Source of the DNA: JAKQDH01 sp029558835 | GTDB taxonomy: Bacteria > Planctomycetota > Phycisphaerae > UBA1845 | Assembly: GCA_035356615.1 (NCBI GenBank) | Contig: DAOQSN010000003.1 | Location: 108,221-172,220 of the forward strand | Length of the DNA stretch: 64,000 nt | Direction: 5' to 3' | Shown here: positions 8,219 through 18,278 of the stretch, one piece after another | Position numbering within the stretch: the stretch's first letter is position 1 | Layout of the letters: each line of letters opens with the position of its first letter | Translations under genes and position numbers: made by a program | Notes under the pieces: model-generated | What the model was told of the DNA's origin: nothing | What the model saw: only the letters and a program-made list of their open reading frames with translations | Databases searched by the model: none

Positions 8219-11200
8219 TCACTCGCCCGTGAACAGCACCGCGAAGAGCAGGAAGTCACCTAAGTCCACGTCCCCGTCGCCATCAAGATCGGCTACGGCA
8301 AAATCATCCGTCGAGCAGCCCGGCGGGGGGGCAAACTGGCCCGGTCCGGCCAGGCAGGCAGCCCAGCTCTCGTAGTCGCTCCAGTCCACGTCCGCGTCCC
8401 CGTCAAAATCAGCCGGTCCGTACGGAATGCAGGCGCGCTCGTACACGTGCGCGCCGGGCGTCGTGCGGGTCAGCAGCAGCTCCGTCGGGTCACCCTGACT
8501 CGCACCCAGGCTGCCCACCCCGCCGAACATCCATCCCGCCGCGTCGAAGGCACCGTCGTTCCCCGTGTTGACGCCGGGCAGACGGTAGGAGTACCCCTCC
8601 GTGCACTCCCAGTCCTCCCCCGTCCCGTCGGTGCCGAAGACGCCGTAGATGTCCACCAGATGGGAGCCGTCGGCCGTGTCCGTGAGCAGGTAGCGATCAT
8701 CGCCGTCCCCCAGCGGTACCGCCGTCTCAAAGCCCGGTTGCGTTCCATAGATGAACTGGTACGCGTTGGCGCACTCGCCGTTCTGTGTTGAGTTGATCAC
8801 CAGCTTCTCGCCGGGCCCGATTACCACGCCGCTCAGGTCGATGTCCACGTCGACGTCCGCGCTGCCGTCCATCTGCACGATCACACCGCCCTCGAAAAAC
8901 GCGAACGGCTGCAAGCCGGTATTCGTGATCTCGATCCAGCGCGGACAACTGCCGCTTTCGGCGCCGTGGACCACCTCGCTGATCAGCAGGCACACCGAAT
9001 CATACTCGAGGCACGGATCGGGATTGCAGCCCGTTCCCGCCCCGTGATACACCCCGCCCAGGCCCGCACACTGCCCCTCGGTGAGGACCGAGCACGCCTC
9101 CCCCACGCAGCAGGCGCCCGTAATCAGGTCTCCCTCGAACGTCACTTCACTCAGCATCATGTAGCGAGACGTCGTGAACTGCGCATCCTGCAGCGTCAGG
9201 GCCAGCGTGTCGCCGGTCATTCCCAGGTTGGAGAAAGTCGCCGCAAACGGCGCGTTATCCGGCGGGTCCGTCACCGGGAACTGCACATTCACCCCGCCCA
9301 TGTTGAGCGTCACGTGGGACGGCGGTACCACGCCGCCGCCGCCGCCCGAGTCGTCTACGTGGATGGTCACCGCATGGAGGTTCACGTTGCCGGCAAAGTG
9401 GAACGTGATGGTCGGCTGAATGGACTTCCAGCCCACATAGGGGAGGTTCGTACTGTTCCAGTGCTGGGTGGCCACCACGCCGTCCGTCAAGTCTCCCAAC
9501 CCGCCGCTGAGCGGCGCGAGGGGGACGGTGTTGTTACCGCTGCCGTTGTACAGGTCATCGAAATAGCTGTAGGTCCCCGTTTCGCCGTTGAGCAGGTCAT
9601 AACTTGTGGCCTGCAACACGCTGACGGTGCTGAACAGAAACGCCGAGCCGTAGCTGCCCTGTCCACAGGCATTGACGGCGCGCACGCGCCAGTAATAGGG
9701 AGTGGCCGGGTTGAGCGCCGTCGTCAGGGTGTGGCTCGTGCCCGTCACGCTGGCCGTGTAGACAACCGTGGCGAAACCCGGATCGGCGGCCACTTGCACG
9801 TCGTACCCGCTGGCTCCCGAGGAGGCCGTCCACACCAACTCCGGCTTCAGGGCGACGCCAGACGCCCCGTGGGGCGGGCTGCTCGGCGCCACCGGGTCCG
9901 GGATCCCGTGCGCTACGCGCAACACGACGTTCGTGGAGCGCTGCATCGAGGCCGAGGTGCCGGTGACCACGATGCTGTACTCGCCGGCGGCCACGGCACC
10001 CAGGTTGCCTACGGTCAGCACCGATGTGAACGGTGGGGCCAGGCCGTTGACGGTGAAACCGGACGTTGCGCCCGCCGGCAGGCTGCTGGCGCCCAGCGTC
10101 ACCGCCTCCGAGAAACTCCCCAGTTTTCCCACGTTGATCGTGTACTCGGCCGCCTGCGCCGGTGGGCAACAGAGTGCCTGCGTGGTCGGGTTGCTCGCCA
10201 ACGTGAAGCCATTGGGCTGCGGCAGGCACAGGCTGGGGTCGCCCAGCAGCACGAACTCCTCAAGGAAGTCGTGGCAGTGGTCGAGGTTCTGCGCGGGCAC
10301 ATGCAGGTAGTTGCCGTCCCACTGCCCGTGCTCCCGCAGGAAACGATACAGGGCGGTCACCCACGCCGGACCGACCTGCCAGATGTCCTTCTCGAAGAAC
10401 GACGCGAAGAAGGCCTTCTCCAGGACCGTGGACGGCATCCATTCCTCCGCGCTGCCCCAGTAAATGTAGTCGGAGGCGGACAGGTACGCCGCCGCCCCCT
10501 TGTTCGCCGCTCGGATCCACGTCTCCCCGAAGCACTCGTCATAGCTGAAGTGCGCGGTGTTGCAGGACCAACCGCACACCAGCCCGTACAGGCCGGCGTT
10601 GCTCAGGGCATTCACGTTGTTCTGGTCGAACGCGGGTGCCCACCAGCCGGAGGAGCCGCTGTGCCCGTAGTAGACCGTCCACAGGCATCCGTTATTGACG
10701 GCCGCCGTGACGTGCGCCGTGTTGCCTCCCTGGCTTTCATAAATCCTGATCCCCGTATACCCGCGCGGCGTCAAGTAGGTGTTAATGACCCAATCGTGGG
10801 TCGGGTCGGCCATGCCCTGAGTGCTGTTGTTGGCCAGGAACGCCCCGCGCGTCACGTACTCGGGATCGGAGAAGTTGCCCGCCTCCACGAACAGCGTTTT
10901 GTCCACGACGTTCTGCAACTGGGCCACCGAGGCCACCGCGAAGCGCCCCACGGGGATCGACGGGTACCAGCTCAGGCGGTCCGGCATGCAGCCGTAGGGC
11001 CAGTCGGTCGTGGCCCCCCGGCTGCCCGTACCGATGAAGTGGGGGATCGTATTGGACGTGGAAGAGGAGCCCGCCGTATCACCCACAATCAGGATGAACT
11101 TGGGCTCCTGCAGGGTGTTCCACAGACTCACCACGTAGTTCCTGATGGCCGTGTTCGTCGTGCCGCTGGTCACCTGGTAGACCGACACGGTGTAGCCTTG

Positions 11201-11383
11201 GGCGCTCTTGGCGTTGACGAACTGCGTCAGCGGCGCCGTATCGTTGTACGCCGGCGGGACGATGATCAGGTAGTTACCCCCCCGCTCCGGGGCACCGTGG
11301 CCGCTCGATACCACGAAGCCAAGAGTAAGCACCACCGCCAGAAGAGACCGGCGCCCCCGTTCCCTTGCCCTGTCATGCTGCAT
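8219..11383 (-). CDS. Secreted gingipain-like (C25) protein with lamin-tail-like and dockerin modules, paralog B
   Basis: The 1054-aa product begins at an ATG with GGGAGAGGA upstream. After a signal peptide it enters the C25 domain without a propeptide; the probable catalytic pair is His241 (VYYGHSGSS) and Cys274 (GWSCNTAHF). Fibronectin-like and discoidin-like beta regions follow, then a planctomycete cysteine-rich module starting at ITGACCVGEAC, a lamin-tail-like domain (LISEVVHGAESGSCPRWIEI) and a dockerin (DFDGDADVDWSDY and LDGDGDVDLGDF). It is probably exported and anchored or assembled through the dockerin. It lies 63 bp downstream of paralog C and 153 bp upstream of paralog A, so an operon or tandem-duplication block is likely. 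Confidence 0.85.
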   Translation of the reverse strand: MQHDRARERGRRSLLAVVLTLGFVVSSGHGAPERGGNYLIIVPPAYNDTAPLTQFVNAKSAQGYTVSVYQVTSGTTNTAIRNYVVSLWNTLQEPKFILIVGDTAGSSSTSNTIPHFIGTGSRGATTDWPYGCMPDRLSWYPSIPVGRFAVASVAQLQNVVDKTLFVEAGNFSDPEYVTRGAFLANNSTQGMADPTHDWVINTYLTPRGYTGIRIYESQGGNTAHVTAAVNNGCLWTVYYGHSGSSGWWAPAFDQNNVNALSNAGLYGLVCGWSCNTAHFSYDECFGETWIRAANKGAAAYLSASDYIYWGSAEEWMPSTVLEKAFFASFFEKDIWQVGPAWVTALYRFLREHGQWDGNYLHVPAQNLDHCHDFLEEFVLLGDPSLCLPQPNGFTLASNPTTQALCCPPAQAAEYTINVGKLGSFSEAVTLGASSLPAGATSGFTVNGLAPPFTSVLTVGNLGAVAAGEYSIVVTGTSASMQRSTNVVLRVAHGIPDPVAPSSPPHGASGVALKPELVWTASSGASGYDVQVAADPGFATVVYTASVTGTSHTLTTALNPATPYYWRVRAVNACGQGSYGSAFLFSTVSVLQATSYDLLNGETGTYSYFDDLYNGSGNNTVPLAPLSGGLGDLTDGVVATQHWNSTNLPYVGWKSIQPTITFHFAGNVNLHAVTIHVDDSGGGGGVVPPSHVTLNMGGVNVQFPVTDPPDNAPFAATFSNLGMTGDTLALTLQDAQFTTSRYMMLSEVTFEGDLITGACCVGEACSVLTEGQCAGLGGVYHGAGTGCNPDPCLEYDSVCLLISEVVHGAESGSCPRWIEITNTGLQPFAFFEGGVIVQMDGSADVDVDIDLSGVVIGPGEKLVINSTQNGECANAYQFIYGTQPGFETAVPLGDGDDRYLLTDTADGSHLVDIYGVFGTDGTGEDWECTEGYSYRLPGVNTGNDGAFDAAGWMFGGVGSLGASQGDPTELLLTRTTPGAHVYERACIPYGPADFDGDADVDWSDYESWAACLAGPGQFAPPPGCSTDDFAVADLDGDGDVDLGDFLLFAVLFTGE

Positions 11384-11446
11384 GGTCCTCTCCCGCCTCT
11401 TGCACCTCGACTTGCCGCCGACGGGACATCGCGTCCCGCCGCGCTT

Positions 11447-14400
11447 TCACCGCTGCTCACCCGTGAATGCCAGGGTGAACAGGTCAAAATCCCCAAGGTC
11501 AACGTCCTTGTCCGCATCCAGATCCGCCGCGTAGAAGTCGGCGGGATCGCACTCCTTGGGCGGTACGTAATTGTCAGGACCGCCCATGCACAGAGCGTAG
11601 ATGCCGTAGTCCGCCAGGTCGACGTCACCGTCATGATCGAAGTCGCCCGGCACCGGCGTGCCACAGTGTTCATCAAACGTGTGCACGAACGGGTGGGTCC
11701 GTCGGAGCAGCAGCTCGGTAGGATTGCCCTGCCCCGGACCGAGGCTGCCGACCCCGCCGTAGTACCATTCATAAGGGTCGAACACGCCGCCGTTGCCGCT
11801 GTTGACGTTCGACATACGGTACGAATACCCGTCGGTGTACTCCCAGAACGTTCCCTTGCCGTCCACGCCGAACATGCCGTAAATGTCCAGCAGGTGGGAT
11901 CCGTCGGCCTTGTCGGTCAGGATGTAGCGGTCGTTGCCGTCGCCGAAGGGCGCGCTTGTCTCCAGATCGGCGGGCACGCCGTAAATGAAGGGGAACGCCC
12001 CGCCGCAGTTGCCGCCCTGGGTCGAGTTGATCACAAACGCCTGTCCCGCCGCAATCGTCACACCCGTCAGATCGACGTCCACGGTGACGTCGTTGCTGCC
12101 GTCGGTCTGGACGATGATCCCGCCCTCCAGGAAGGAGAAGTTGCGGTAGCCGGTGTTGGTGATCTCGATCCAGCGCGGGCAACTGCCGCTCTCGGCGCCC
12201 ATTACCACCTCGCTGATGATGAGACATTCCGGCTCATAGACGGCGCAGGGGTTCGGATCACAGGTCGTCCAATCACCCTGATACTCCCCGTTTACCGTCG
12301 CGCAGGCGGGGGCACTCAAGACCTCGCACGTCCCGCCCTGGCAGCAGGCTCCCTGCACAACCTTCCCCTGGCACTGGATCTCGCTGAGCATGATCCACAA
12401 GCCCGCATGATAGTCGGCGAGCGTGAGTTCCAGCGTATCACCGGTCAGGTCCAGATTGGTGAAGGACACCGTGAACGGCTTGTTGCCGGGCGGCGGCTCG
12501 GTAATGTTGAACTGCCGGGTCACGCCCCCCATCACCAGTGTGGCATCGTGGGGCGGAAACACCGCCTCGAAACCACCTGAGCCGTCCACCGACACCAGAA
12601 CCGCCCCCAGCCATACCGGTTGTCCGAAGTGGATCGTTATGGTGGGGTTGATCGTGTTCCAGCCGACATAGGGCGCGGGGGTGTTGTTGGCGTGCTGGGT
12701 CGCGCGAATGCCGTCCGTCAGCTTCCCGACGCCATTGCGCAAGAGCGCCAGCGGCACGCCGGGATCACCGTCGCCATTGTAACCTTCATCCAGGAAGCCC
12801 ACCGCGCAGCCATTGAGCATATCATAGGCCGCGGGGACCAACTCGGTGAGTGTCGTGAACTCGAACGGTTCCGAGAAGTCACCCAGCCCACAGCCGTTGC
12901 CGGCCCGCACCCGCCAGTAGAAGTGGCCCAACAGACCTGCCTCCCCGGGATAGGCGTGGCTGGTGGCCATCACGTTCGCCGTGTAGACGACGTCGGTGAA
13001 TTGCTCATCGGTGGCCACCTGCAGCGTGTAGTCAATCCCCTGCGTCGCGGATTGCCAGGTGAACTCCGGGTTCAGCACGACGTCGGAGGCGTGATCCGGC
13101 GGGCTCGCCAGGGTGACGGGTCCGGGCGCGGCGCTGGCCAGTCCCAGGCGTACGTTCTTTCGGCGCTCCAGCCCGCCGCCCGCGCCGGTGATCTCGAGCG
13201 CGTAGTTGCCCGGCGTGGCCTGGTTGAGGGCGTTGACCGTCATCACGGTGGTGAAGGGCGCGGGCAGGTCGTTGATGCTGAAATCCACGGTGGTGCCGGC
13301 GGGCTGCCCGGCGGCACTGAGCGTGACGGGCGCCGCGAAATCTCCTACCGTGCCCACCTCGATGGTGTAACTCGCCGAGACGGCAGGCGGGGCACAGACG
13401 TCCCGGGCATCGGGTTGCACGGTGAGCATGAAGGCGTTGGGCATGGGCACTCGCAACGAGGGGTCACCCAGCAGGTTGAACATCTCGAAGTAGTCACGCG
13501 TGACCGGATTCTGCGGTCCGTACTTGGCCAGCAGGTCCAGCAGCACCGCCTGCCAGGCACGCCCGATTTCCCGCACGCCGTCGTCGTACAACGCCGTGAA
13601 GAGGAACTTCTCGAGATCGCCGGCCTCCGTCCACGGCGGACTCAGCCAGTAGAGGAACTCACTGGCGGCGTAGACCGCTGCCGCACCCTTGTTGGCTTGG
13701 ATCAACCAGGTTTCCCCGAAACACTCCTCGACCGTGAAATCGCCGGCGTTGCAACTGATGCTCAGGTGGAACGGGTACTTGCCGCTGTTGGTCAGATTGC
13801 GTATGTCGCTCTTGCGCAACGCCGGAGCGTGCCAGCCATTCGTGTCGCTGTGGCCGTAGTAGATCACGTAGACACTGCCCTCATTGAGCGCTGCCCGGAC
13901 GGTGGTGGGGTTGGCAAAGTAGGTGCGCGTGTAGAGCTTGTTGGACAGGTAATCGCGCGGTTCCAGATAGGTGTCGATCACCCAGTTGTGGGTGTCCTCG
14001 TCACCGCAGTCGTCATCGGGCCCGGCCACGAACGCCGCCCGGCGCACGAAGTCCGGGTCCGCGAACACGCCACCGGCCACGTGCAGCGTCTTGTCCACCA
14101 CCGCCTGCAACTGCCCCTCCGAGCGCACGCTGAAGCGGCCCAAGGCGATGTCGGGGTACCAGTCGTTCGCGCCGTCCATGCACACGTAGGGCAGGTCCGT
14201 CGGCGATGCCTTGGCCCCGCCGCCGACCCACGCCGGAATCGCGTCGGCGTCGCCGACGAGCAACACGTAGTCCGGAGGATTCGCGGAGAAGTACTGGCTC
14301 TCGATGTAGGTCTTGATGTCCGCCGCGGTCGTCCCCGGCGGTACACTATAGGTCGTCACGTCGAAGCCGGCGGCCGTCTTAGCGCTTGCGAACTGGGCGA

Positions 14401-15184
14401 GCGGGGCGCTCGCGGCAAACGCCTGGGCGGCCACGATCAGGTAGTTACCCGTGTCCCGCGATGGCTGTCCCCCGGTCCGAGCGTTCAGCAACCTCGCGTT
14501 CAGGCCCGGCAAGGGCTCCAGGCGCCGCCCCTCGGCCGGCTGCCCGCTGAAGCTGATCGCCACGCGTACATCGTCGCGCACGGTCAGGGTCCCGTTCAGC
14601 GGCTCGTAGTCCACCGGCTGAACCTCGAGCAGGAACACGCGCTGGCCGCGCATTCTCCCCAATTCACGCACGACCGCGCGCTCCATCCCGCTGACCGATC
14701 CGCACGCGTAGGCAGCCTCCTGGTAGTGGAAGCGCGTCCGCTCCACCGGCGGCGCATCCTCCGCCACCGGAGCCTGGACCGGCATCACTCGCGTTGGCAA
14801 GCCCAACATCCCAAGACTCACGGTGGTCGGCGGCCCGGCCGACACCTCCACCCCAACCGCCACGCCGTCCGGTGCGGCGAACAGCGCGCGCAACACCGGC
14901 AGGCCCGGTTCCCCCGCCACTCCGCCGATGGCCGTCGCCGGTGCTGTGACCAGCACAAAGGGTCCCTGCGGCGTGTCGTAGCGGGTCAGTTCGACGCCGG
15001 GGAGGTTACAACTCACTTCCAGCCGAGTGGCCTCGCCACTTACGACCGCGACTTGCGCTGCTCGGGGAGTTGCTCCCGCGCCGTCCGCAGCCGGCAGCCA
15101 GATTCCCGCCGAAGCGTTGGAGACCATGGCCAAGCCGACGGCCGCGGCCACCACGCGCAGCACCCACCGTCTCACGATCAGCAT
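11447..15184 (-). CDS. Secreted gingipain-like (C25) protease with propeptide, lamin-tail-like and dockerin modules, paralog C
   Basis: The 1245-aa product starts at the ATG at 15182-15184, six bases from GAGGAGGAGG. Order: signal peptide (about 1-26), a gingipain-type propeptide (about 30-240, including VFLLEVQPVDYEPLNG), C25 catalytic domain with His445 (VIYYGHSDTNGWH) and Cys478 (LSISCNAGDF), fibronectin-like and other beta regions, a GACCQGGTC cysteine-rich module, a lamin-tail-like domain (LIISEVVMGAESGSC) and a dockerin (DFDHDGDVDLADY and LDADKDVDLGDF). It is the most complete of the three paralogs and the one that looks like a canonical zymogen. It is first in the tandem block, so the upstream spacer should hold the block's promoter. 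Confidence 0.87.
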   Translation of the reverse strand: MLIVRRWVLRVVAAAVGLAMVSNASAGIWLPAADGAGATPRAAQVAVVSGEATRLEVSCNLPGVELTRYDTPQGPFVLVTAPATAIGGVAGEPGLPVLRALFAAPDGVAVGVEVSAGPPTTVSLGMLGLPTRVMPVQAPVAEDAPPVERTRFHYQEAAYACGSVSGMERAVVRELGRMRGQRVFLLEVQPVDYEPLNGTLTVRDDVRVAISFSGQPAEGRRLEPLPGLNARLLNARTGGQPSRDTGNYLIVAAQAFAASAPLAQFASAKTAAGFDVTTYSVPPGTTAADIKTYIESQYFSANPPDYVLLVGDADAIPAWVGGGAKASPTDLPYVCMDGANDWYPDIALGRFSVRSEGQLQAVVDKTLHVAGGVFADPDFVRRAAFVAGPDDDCGDEDTHNWVIDTYLEPRDYLSNKLYTRTYFANPTTVRAALNEGSVYVIYYGHSDTNGWHAPALRKSDIRNLTNSGKYPFHLSISCNAGDFTVEECFGETWLIQANKGAAAVYAASEFLYWLSPPWTEAGDLEKFLFTALYDDGVREIGRAWQAVLLDLLAKYGPQNPVTRDYFEMFNLLGDPSLRVPMPNAFMLTVQPDARDVCAPPAVSASYTIEVGTVGDFAAPVTLSAAGQPAGTTVDFSINDLPAPFTTVMTVNALNQATPGNYALEITGAGGGLERRKNVRLGLASAAPGPVTLASPPDHASDVVLNPEFTWQSATQGIDYTLQVATDEQFTDVVYTANVMATSHAYPGEAGLLGHFYWRVRAGNGCGLGDFSEPFEFTTLTELVPAAYDMLNGCAVGFLDEGYNGDGDPGVPLALLRNGVGKLTDGIRATQHANNTPAPYVGWNTINPTITIHFGQPVWLGAVLVSVDGSGGFEAVFPPHDATLVMGGVTRQFNITEPPPGNKPFTVSFTNLDLTGDTLELTLADYHAGLWIMLSEIQCQGKVVQGACCQGGTCEVLSAPACATVNGEYQGDWTTCDPNPCAVYEPECLIISEVVMGAESGSCPRWIEITNTGYRNFSFLEGGIIVQTDGSNDVTVDVDLTGVTIAAGQAFVINSTQGGNCGGAFPFIYGVPADLETSAPFGDGNDRYILTDKADGSHLLDIYGMFGVDGKGTFWEYTDGYSYRMSNVNSGNGGVFDPYEWYYGGVGSLGPGQGNPTELLLRRTHPFVHTFDEHCGTPVPGDFDHDGDVDLADYGIYALCMGGPDNYVPPKECDPADFYAADLDADKDVDLGDFDLFTLAFTGEQR

Positions 15185-16208
15185 GGAAACCCTCCTCCTC
15201 CACACCACAGCGGGCAGGAAGCCGACGGCGTGTGCGCCGGTCTTTACCCGCTGCGGGAATGGCCCAGCTCACTGTAAACCGGTGCATTAGTGCACGCCCC
15301 CCATGCTCAGCCGGACGCCGTGCACGCACCATACGCTGGTCGGAACACTGCGCCGACAGCCCGCGCCAACCGACACTTCGCCGGTTGGGTCGGTGCCCGC
15401 GATGCTCCCCACCCCGGGCAGGGTCGGCCCTCAGCGCAAGACCAGCGCCAAAGGCCCATCGGCATGTCGCTTCGCCAGCCCCCCAGTACCAGCCCCCACA
15501 CTGCCATAACCGCAGTTACCGTCCAGACCATGATACCCAAAGTCCCTTCCCGATGCACGCTCCATGTGCGGAAGTGCCTGCCCGCATTGGCCCGAGAACG
15601 CGTGTAGTCGCGTCGCAGGCGACTTTTCGACCGATATGTCGGTCCCACCCCGGTGGGGGGTGCCGGCCGGATACCGCGCAGCCGCTGCTGCCCGCTGGGC
15701 CCTCCGGGGCCCGCCGCGCGCCAACGACGCCGGCCTGCTGTGGGCGCACTCAAGAAGTGCCCGACGTGATCGGTGCAGAGGGTGCTTCACCTGGTCGCCT
15801 GCTCCCCAGAGGTACCGTCCTTGGTGCGAAGGGGCGGCCGACCGGTGGCCGCACTTGGCCGGCAGAGGGCAGACTGACCACGAAGACACGAAGGCACGAA
15901 GAAGCCCGGGTAAATGGGGCTCTTTGTACTGCTAACCGCCGGGTTCTTCCCGGGCCGCGATTCCGTGGCACCGGCGTCCCGCCGGTGGTTTCACGGGCGA
16001 GACGCCGGTGCCGCGCTCTCGGTTGCGGGCAATGCCAGCGCTGAGCCTTGCTGCCTTGGTGGTGAGGAATTCCCTGGGGCAAGCGTAACGGGCGTCGGCC
16101 GGCCTCGCGCGTACAATCCCCAGGCGCGACCGGCAGCGGCGTCGGTGGCGGGGCCGGGTGGAGTCCTCATGGGGACCGCGGCCACCGGCGTGATGATGGA
16201 GGTGATGT
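15185..16208. other. Gene-free spacer, 1.0 kb
   Basis: No open frame here combines a ribosome-binding site with a recognisable product. At 15877-15901 it carries the phrase ACCACGAAGACACGAAGGC, a phrase that, from memory, recurs between genes in many planctomycete and verrucomicrobial genomes. The promoter of the gingipain-like block should be near 15200-15300. Confidence 0.4.
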
Positions 16209-16778
16209 ATGGCGGGTGAGGTGACACGTAGCCGGATCGGGCATCGGCCGGCATCGGACGCCACGTACGTGTTCCGAGCCGTTTGCGGGCTGCTTGTGTA
16301 CGGCGCGGGGCTCGCCCTAGTTGGATTGATGGCGGGGTGCGACGTTCTCTGGGGAGGCGCGTTCGTGCCCGGCACCTATATGGGTGACGTGCAGTGTACG
16401 ATCTCGGTCGGCCCAAGCCCGGGCGCGCCCGTGGCGGAGGAGTTCGACCTGTCGATGACGCTGACGGTGGAAGACGACGGCGGCTTCCGCGTCGAGGGGG
16501 TGGAACTCGTCCTCGGGGCGGAGGTGGTGCGTTCGATTCCGACGGTCGACCTGGCGTTTGAGGTGACGGGCATTACGCACGGCCGGAGCGGCCTGACCGT
16601 GACGTACGAGCCCCGGCCGACGCTGCCGGGGATTGCCGTGGAGGGCGACCTCGTGGAGACGTACCGCCGGTGGGCCGATTCCGTCCTGGTGGGCGGTCGC
16701 GCCGAACTGGCGGTCACCGACGTGGAGACGGCGACGGCGTTCGTCATCGTGTGCGCGGGGGTGCTGGATCGGATGTAG
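16209..16778 (+). CDS. Putative lipoprotein of unknown function
   Basis: The 189-aa product starts at an ATG directly behind GGAGGTGAT, the strongest ribosome-binding site in this region. A long N-region precedes a hydrophobic stretch and the lipobox LMAGC, with Cys44 as the likely lipidated residue. The mature part is acidic and predicted all-beta (alternating short hydrophobic strands, e.g. FDLSMTLTVEDDGGFRVEG). I recognise no family. It is probably attached to a membrane facing the periplasm. Confidence 0.65.
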   Translation: MAGEVTRSRIGHRPASDATYVFRAVCGLLVYGAGLALVGLMAGCDVLWGGAFVPGTYMGDVQCTISVGPSPGAPVAEEFDLSMTLTVEDDGGFRVEGVELVLGAEVVRSIPTVDLAFEVTGITHGRSGLTVTYEPRPTLPGIAVEGDLVETYRRWADSVLVGGRAELAVTDVETATAFVIVCAGVLDRM

Positions 16779-16955
16779 CCCAGGGCCGCGGGCACCGGCC
16801 GTTGAGGGGGCGCAAGCGGGCGCTCTTCCGGGAGAAACCGGATGTGTTCGTGGCCGAGTTTCAGGCGACCGTTCTTGGGCCGGTTGCGAACCAGGCAACG
16901 ACGGCGGTGGGATGGTGCCAGGAGCACAAGTGGTTGTTTCCGCCAAGCGTGTGAC

Positions 16956-17027
16956 AGCGGGCAACGGGGTTCGAACCCGCAACGTCCAGCTTGGAAAGCC
17001 GGCATTATACCACTGAATTGCGCCCGC
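16956..17027 (-). tRNA. tRNA-Gly(TCC)
   Basis: On the minus strand a cloverleaf folds: acceptor GCGGGCG pairs with TGCCCGC (one G-T), D-arm with CAGTGGTA, anticodon loop TTTCCAA (anticodon TCC) on a five-pair stem, and T-arm GGTTCGAAC with CCCGT. Length is 72 nt including the discriminator T. No CCA is encoded. Its 5' flank is duplicated next to the second tRNA-Gly near 32.3 kb. Confidence 0.92.
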
Positions 17028-17228
17028 AATGCGGCTGCACGCCTGACGGGCCCGATGCGCTCCGCCGGCGCTGGAGTCCCACGCGCTCACGGGCACGAGG
17101 GGGCGCTGTTGCCTCACCTTCGCCCCGGGCGAGAGTCGTCTCGCGGTGCGTTCCGGCCGTCAACGCGAACCTGGCGGCTGCGCGGGGACCTTGTCCGAGG
17201 CAGGTGCCGGTCGGTCTTGCGGAGGCGC
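16956..17228 (-). repeat. Segmental duplicate: tRNA-Gly plus about 200 bp of 5' flank (copy 1)
   Basis: The tRNA and the sequence reaching to GGTCTTGCGGAGGCGC at 17213-17228 recur at 32293-32548 in the same orientation, about 85% identical by eye. Shared islands include TGCGGCTGCACGCCTGACGG and GGCAGGTGCCG. The flank has no reading frame of its own, so this is a paralogous duplication of a tRNA locus rather than two independent tRNAs. Confidence 0.7.
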
Positions 17229-17259
17229 TTGCGCAGGATGCCGCATTGGTGCGTATAAT
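17229..17259 (+). promoter_or_regulatory. Possible promoter of apbE
   Basis: A perfect TATAAT at 17254-17259 sits 8 bases before the apbE start, with TTGCGC at 17229-17234 spaced 19 bases upstream. If the -10 is used, the transcript is nearly leaderless; no good Shine-Dalgarno precedes the ATG, which agrees. Confidence 0.4.
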
Positions 17260-17266
17260 CGCCGCC

Positions 17267-18274
17267 ATGAGAGCGCATTGGCTACGCCTTACGGTGTTGG
17301 GGTTGTTGTTGCTGAGCGGCTGCCGGCGGGGACCGGAGGCGCACACGGTCCGGCGGTCGCGCGAGGTCATGGGGACCTTCGCCGAGATCACGGCCGTGGC
17401 GCCCGACGAAGCCGTGGCCGAGGCCGCGGTCGAGGCTGCCTACGGTCGACTCAACCGGGTGAACGACCTGATGAGCACTTACCGGCCGGACAGCGAGATC
17501 AGCCGGGTCAATCAGCTCGCGCCCGGGCAGTCGCTGGCGATCTCGCCTGAGACATTCCACGTGCTCGAACGAGCTCAGGCGTTCGCCGAGGCCACCGGCG
17601 GCGCCTTTGACGTCACCTGTCGCCCACTGCTGCTCTGCTGGCGGGAAGCGTCTGAGGCCGGCAGGCTGCCCACGCCCGAGCAACTCGACGCGGCCCGCGC
17701 AAGGGTGGGCTGGCAGAAGCTAACCCTCGCTGCCGACGGACGCAGCGCGTCACCGGCCGTTGCGGGTGTTCAAGTGGACCTGGGAGCGATCGCGAAGGGG
17801 TACGCGCTTGATCTGGCGACCGAGGCGCTGCGCGAAGCCGGTGCCGTGGCCGGCCTGGTCAACGTCGGCGGTGACGTGCGGGGCTTCGGTAGCCGGGCCG
17901 ATGGCGAGCCCTGGCAGATCGGTATCCGGCACCCGTTCCGCCAGGCCCTCTTCGGCCGGATCCGCCTCGTCGACCGGGCCGTGGCCACCTCCGGGATTCA
18001 GCAACGGTTCTTCGAGGTCGACGGTCGACGTTACTCACACATCGTCGACCCCCGCACCGGCCGGCCGGCCGAGCAGGCGCCCAGTGTGACTGTGGTCGCT
18101 CCGGACGGGCTCACGGCCGACGCCTGGGCGACGGCTTTCAGCGTGCTTTCCGTGGAAGAGGGGCGGGGCATGGCGGAGGACCTGCCGAACGTCAAGGTTC
18201 TCTGGATCTGGGGGTCGGCCGAGCACCCGCAGACGGCTCAGACACCCGGCTTCTCTGAACTGCTGGTCCAGTGA
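17267..18274 (+). CDS. apbE: FAD:protein FMN transferase (ApbE family lipoprotein)
   Basis: The 335-aa product has a lipoprotein signal (LLLLSGC, Cys19) and the ApbE core: REVMGTFAEI, DLMSTYRPDSEISRVN, GGAFDVTCRPLLLCW, VDLGAIAKGYALDLATEAL and LVNVGGDVRGFG, with the late YSHIVDPRTGRPA and APDGLTADAWATAF metal/flavin motifs. It transfers FMN from FAD to a threonine of target proteins outside the cytosol, using Mg2+. The Rnf operon with two such targets (RnfG and RnfD) lies next to it in convergent orientation, so it very likely matures that complex. I chose the ATG at 17267, which begins a proper signal peptide, over upstream in-frame codons. Confidence 0.93.
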   Translation: MRAHWLRLTVLGLLLLSGCRRGPEAHTVRRSREVMGTFAEITAVAPDEAVAEAAVEAAYGRLNRVNDLMSTYRPDSEISRVNQLAPGQSLAISPETFHVLERAQAFAEATGGAFDVTCRPLLLCWREASEAGRLPTPEQLDAARARVGWQKLTLAADGRSASPAVAGVQVDLGAIAKGYALDLATEALREAGAVAGLVNVGGDVRGFGSRADGEPWQIGIRHPFRQALFGRIRLVDRAVATSGIQQRFFEVDGRRYSHIVDPRTGRPAEQAPSVTVVAPDGLTADAWATAFSVLSVEEGRGMAEDLPNVKVLWIWGSAEHPQTAQTPGFSELLVQ

Positions 18275-18278
18275 CGCC

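Noticed and set aside
8966..15277. Very long plus-strand open frames (1204 and 885 codons)
   Set aside because: They are antisense to the gingipain-like genes, which have signal peptides, catalytic motifs and ribosome-binding sites; the plus-strand text is His/Arg/Val-rich with no domain.
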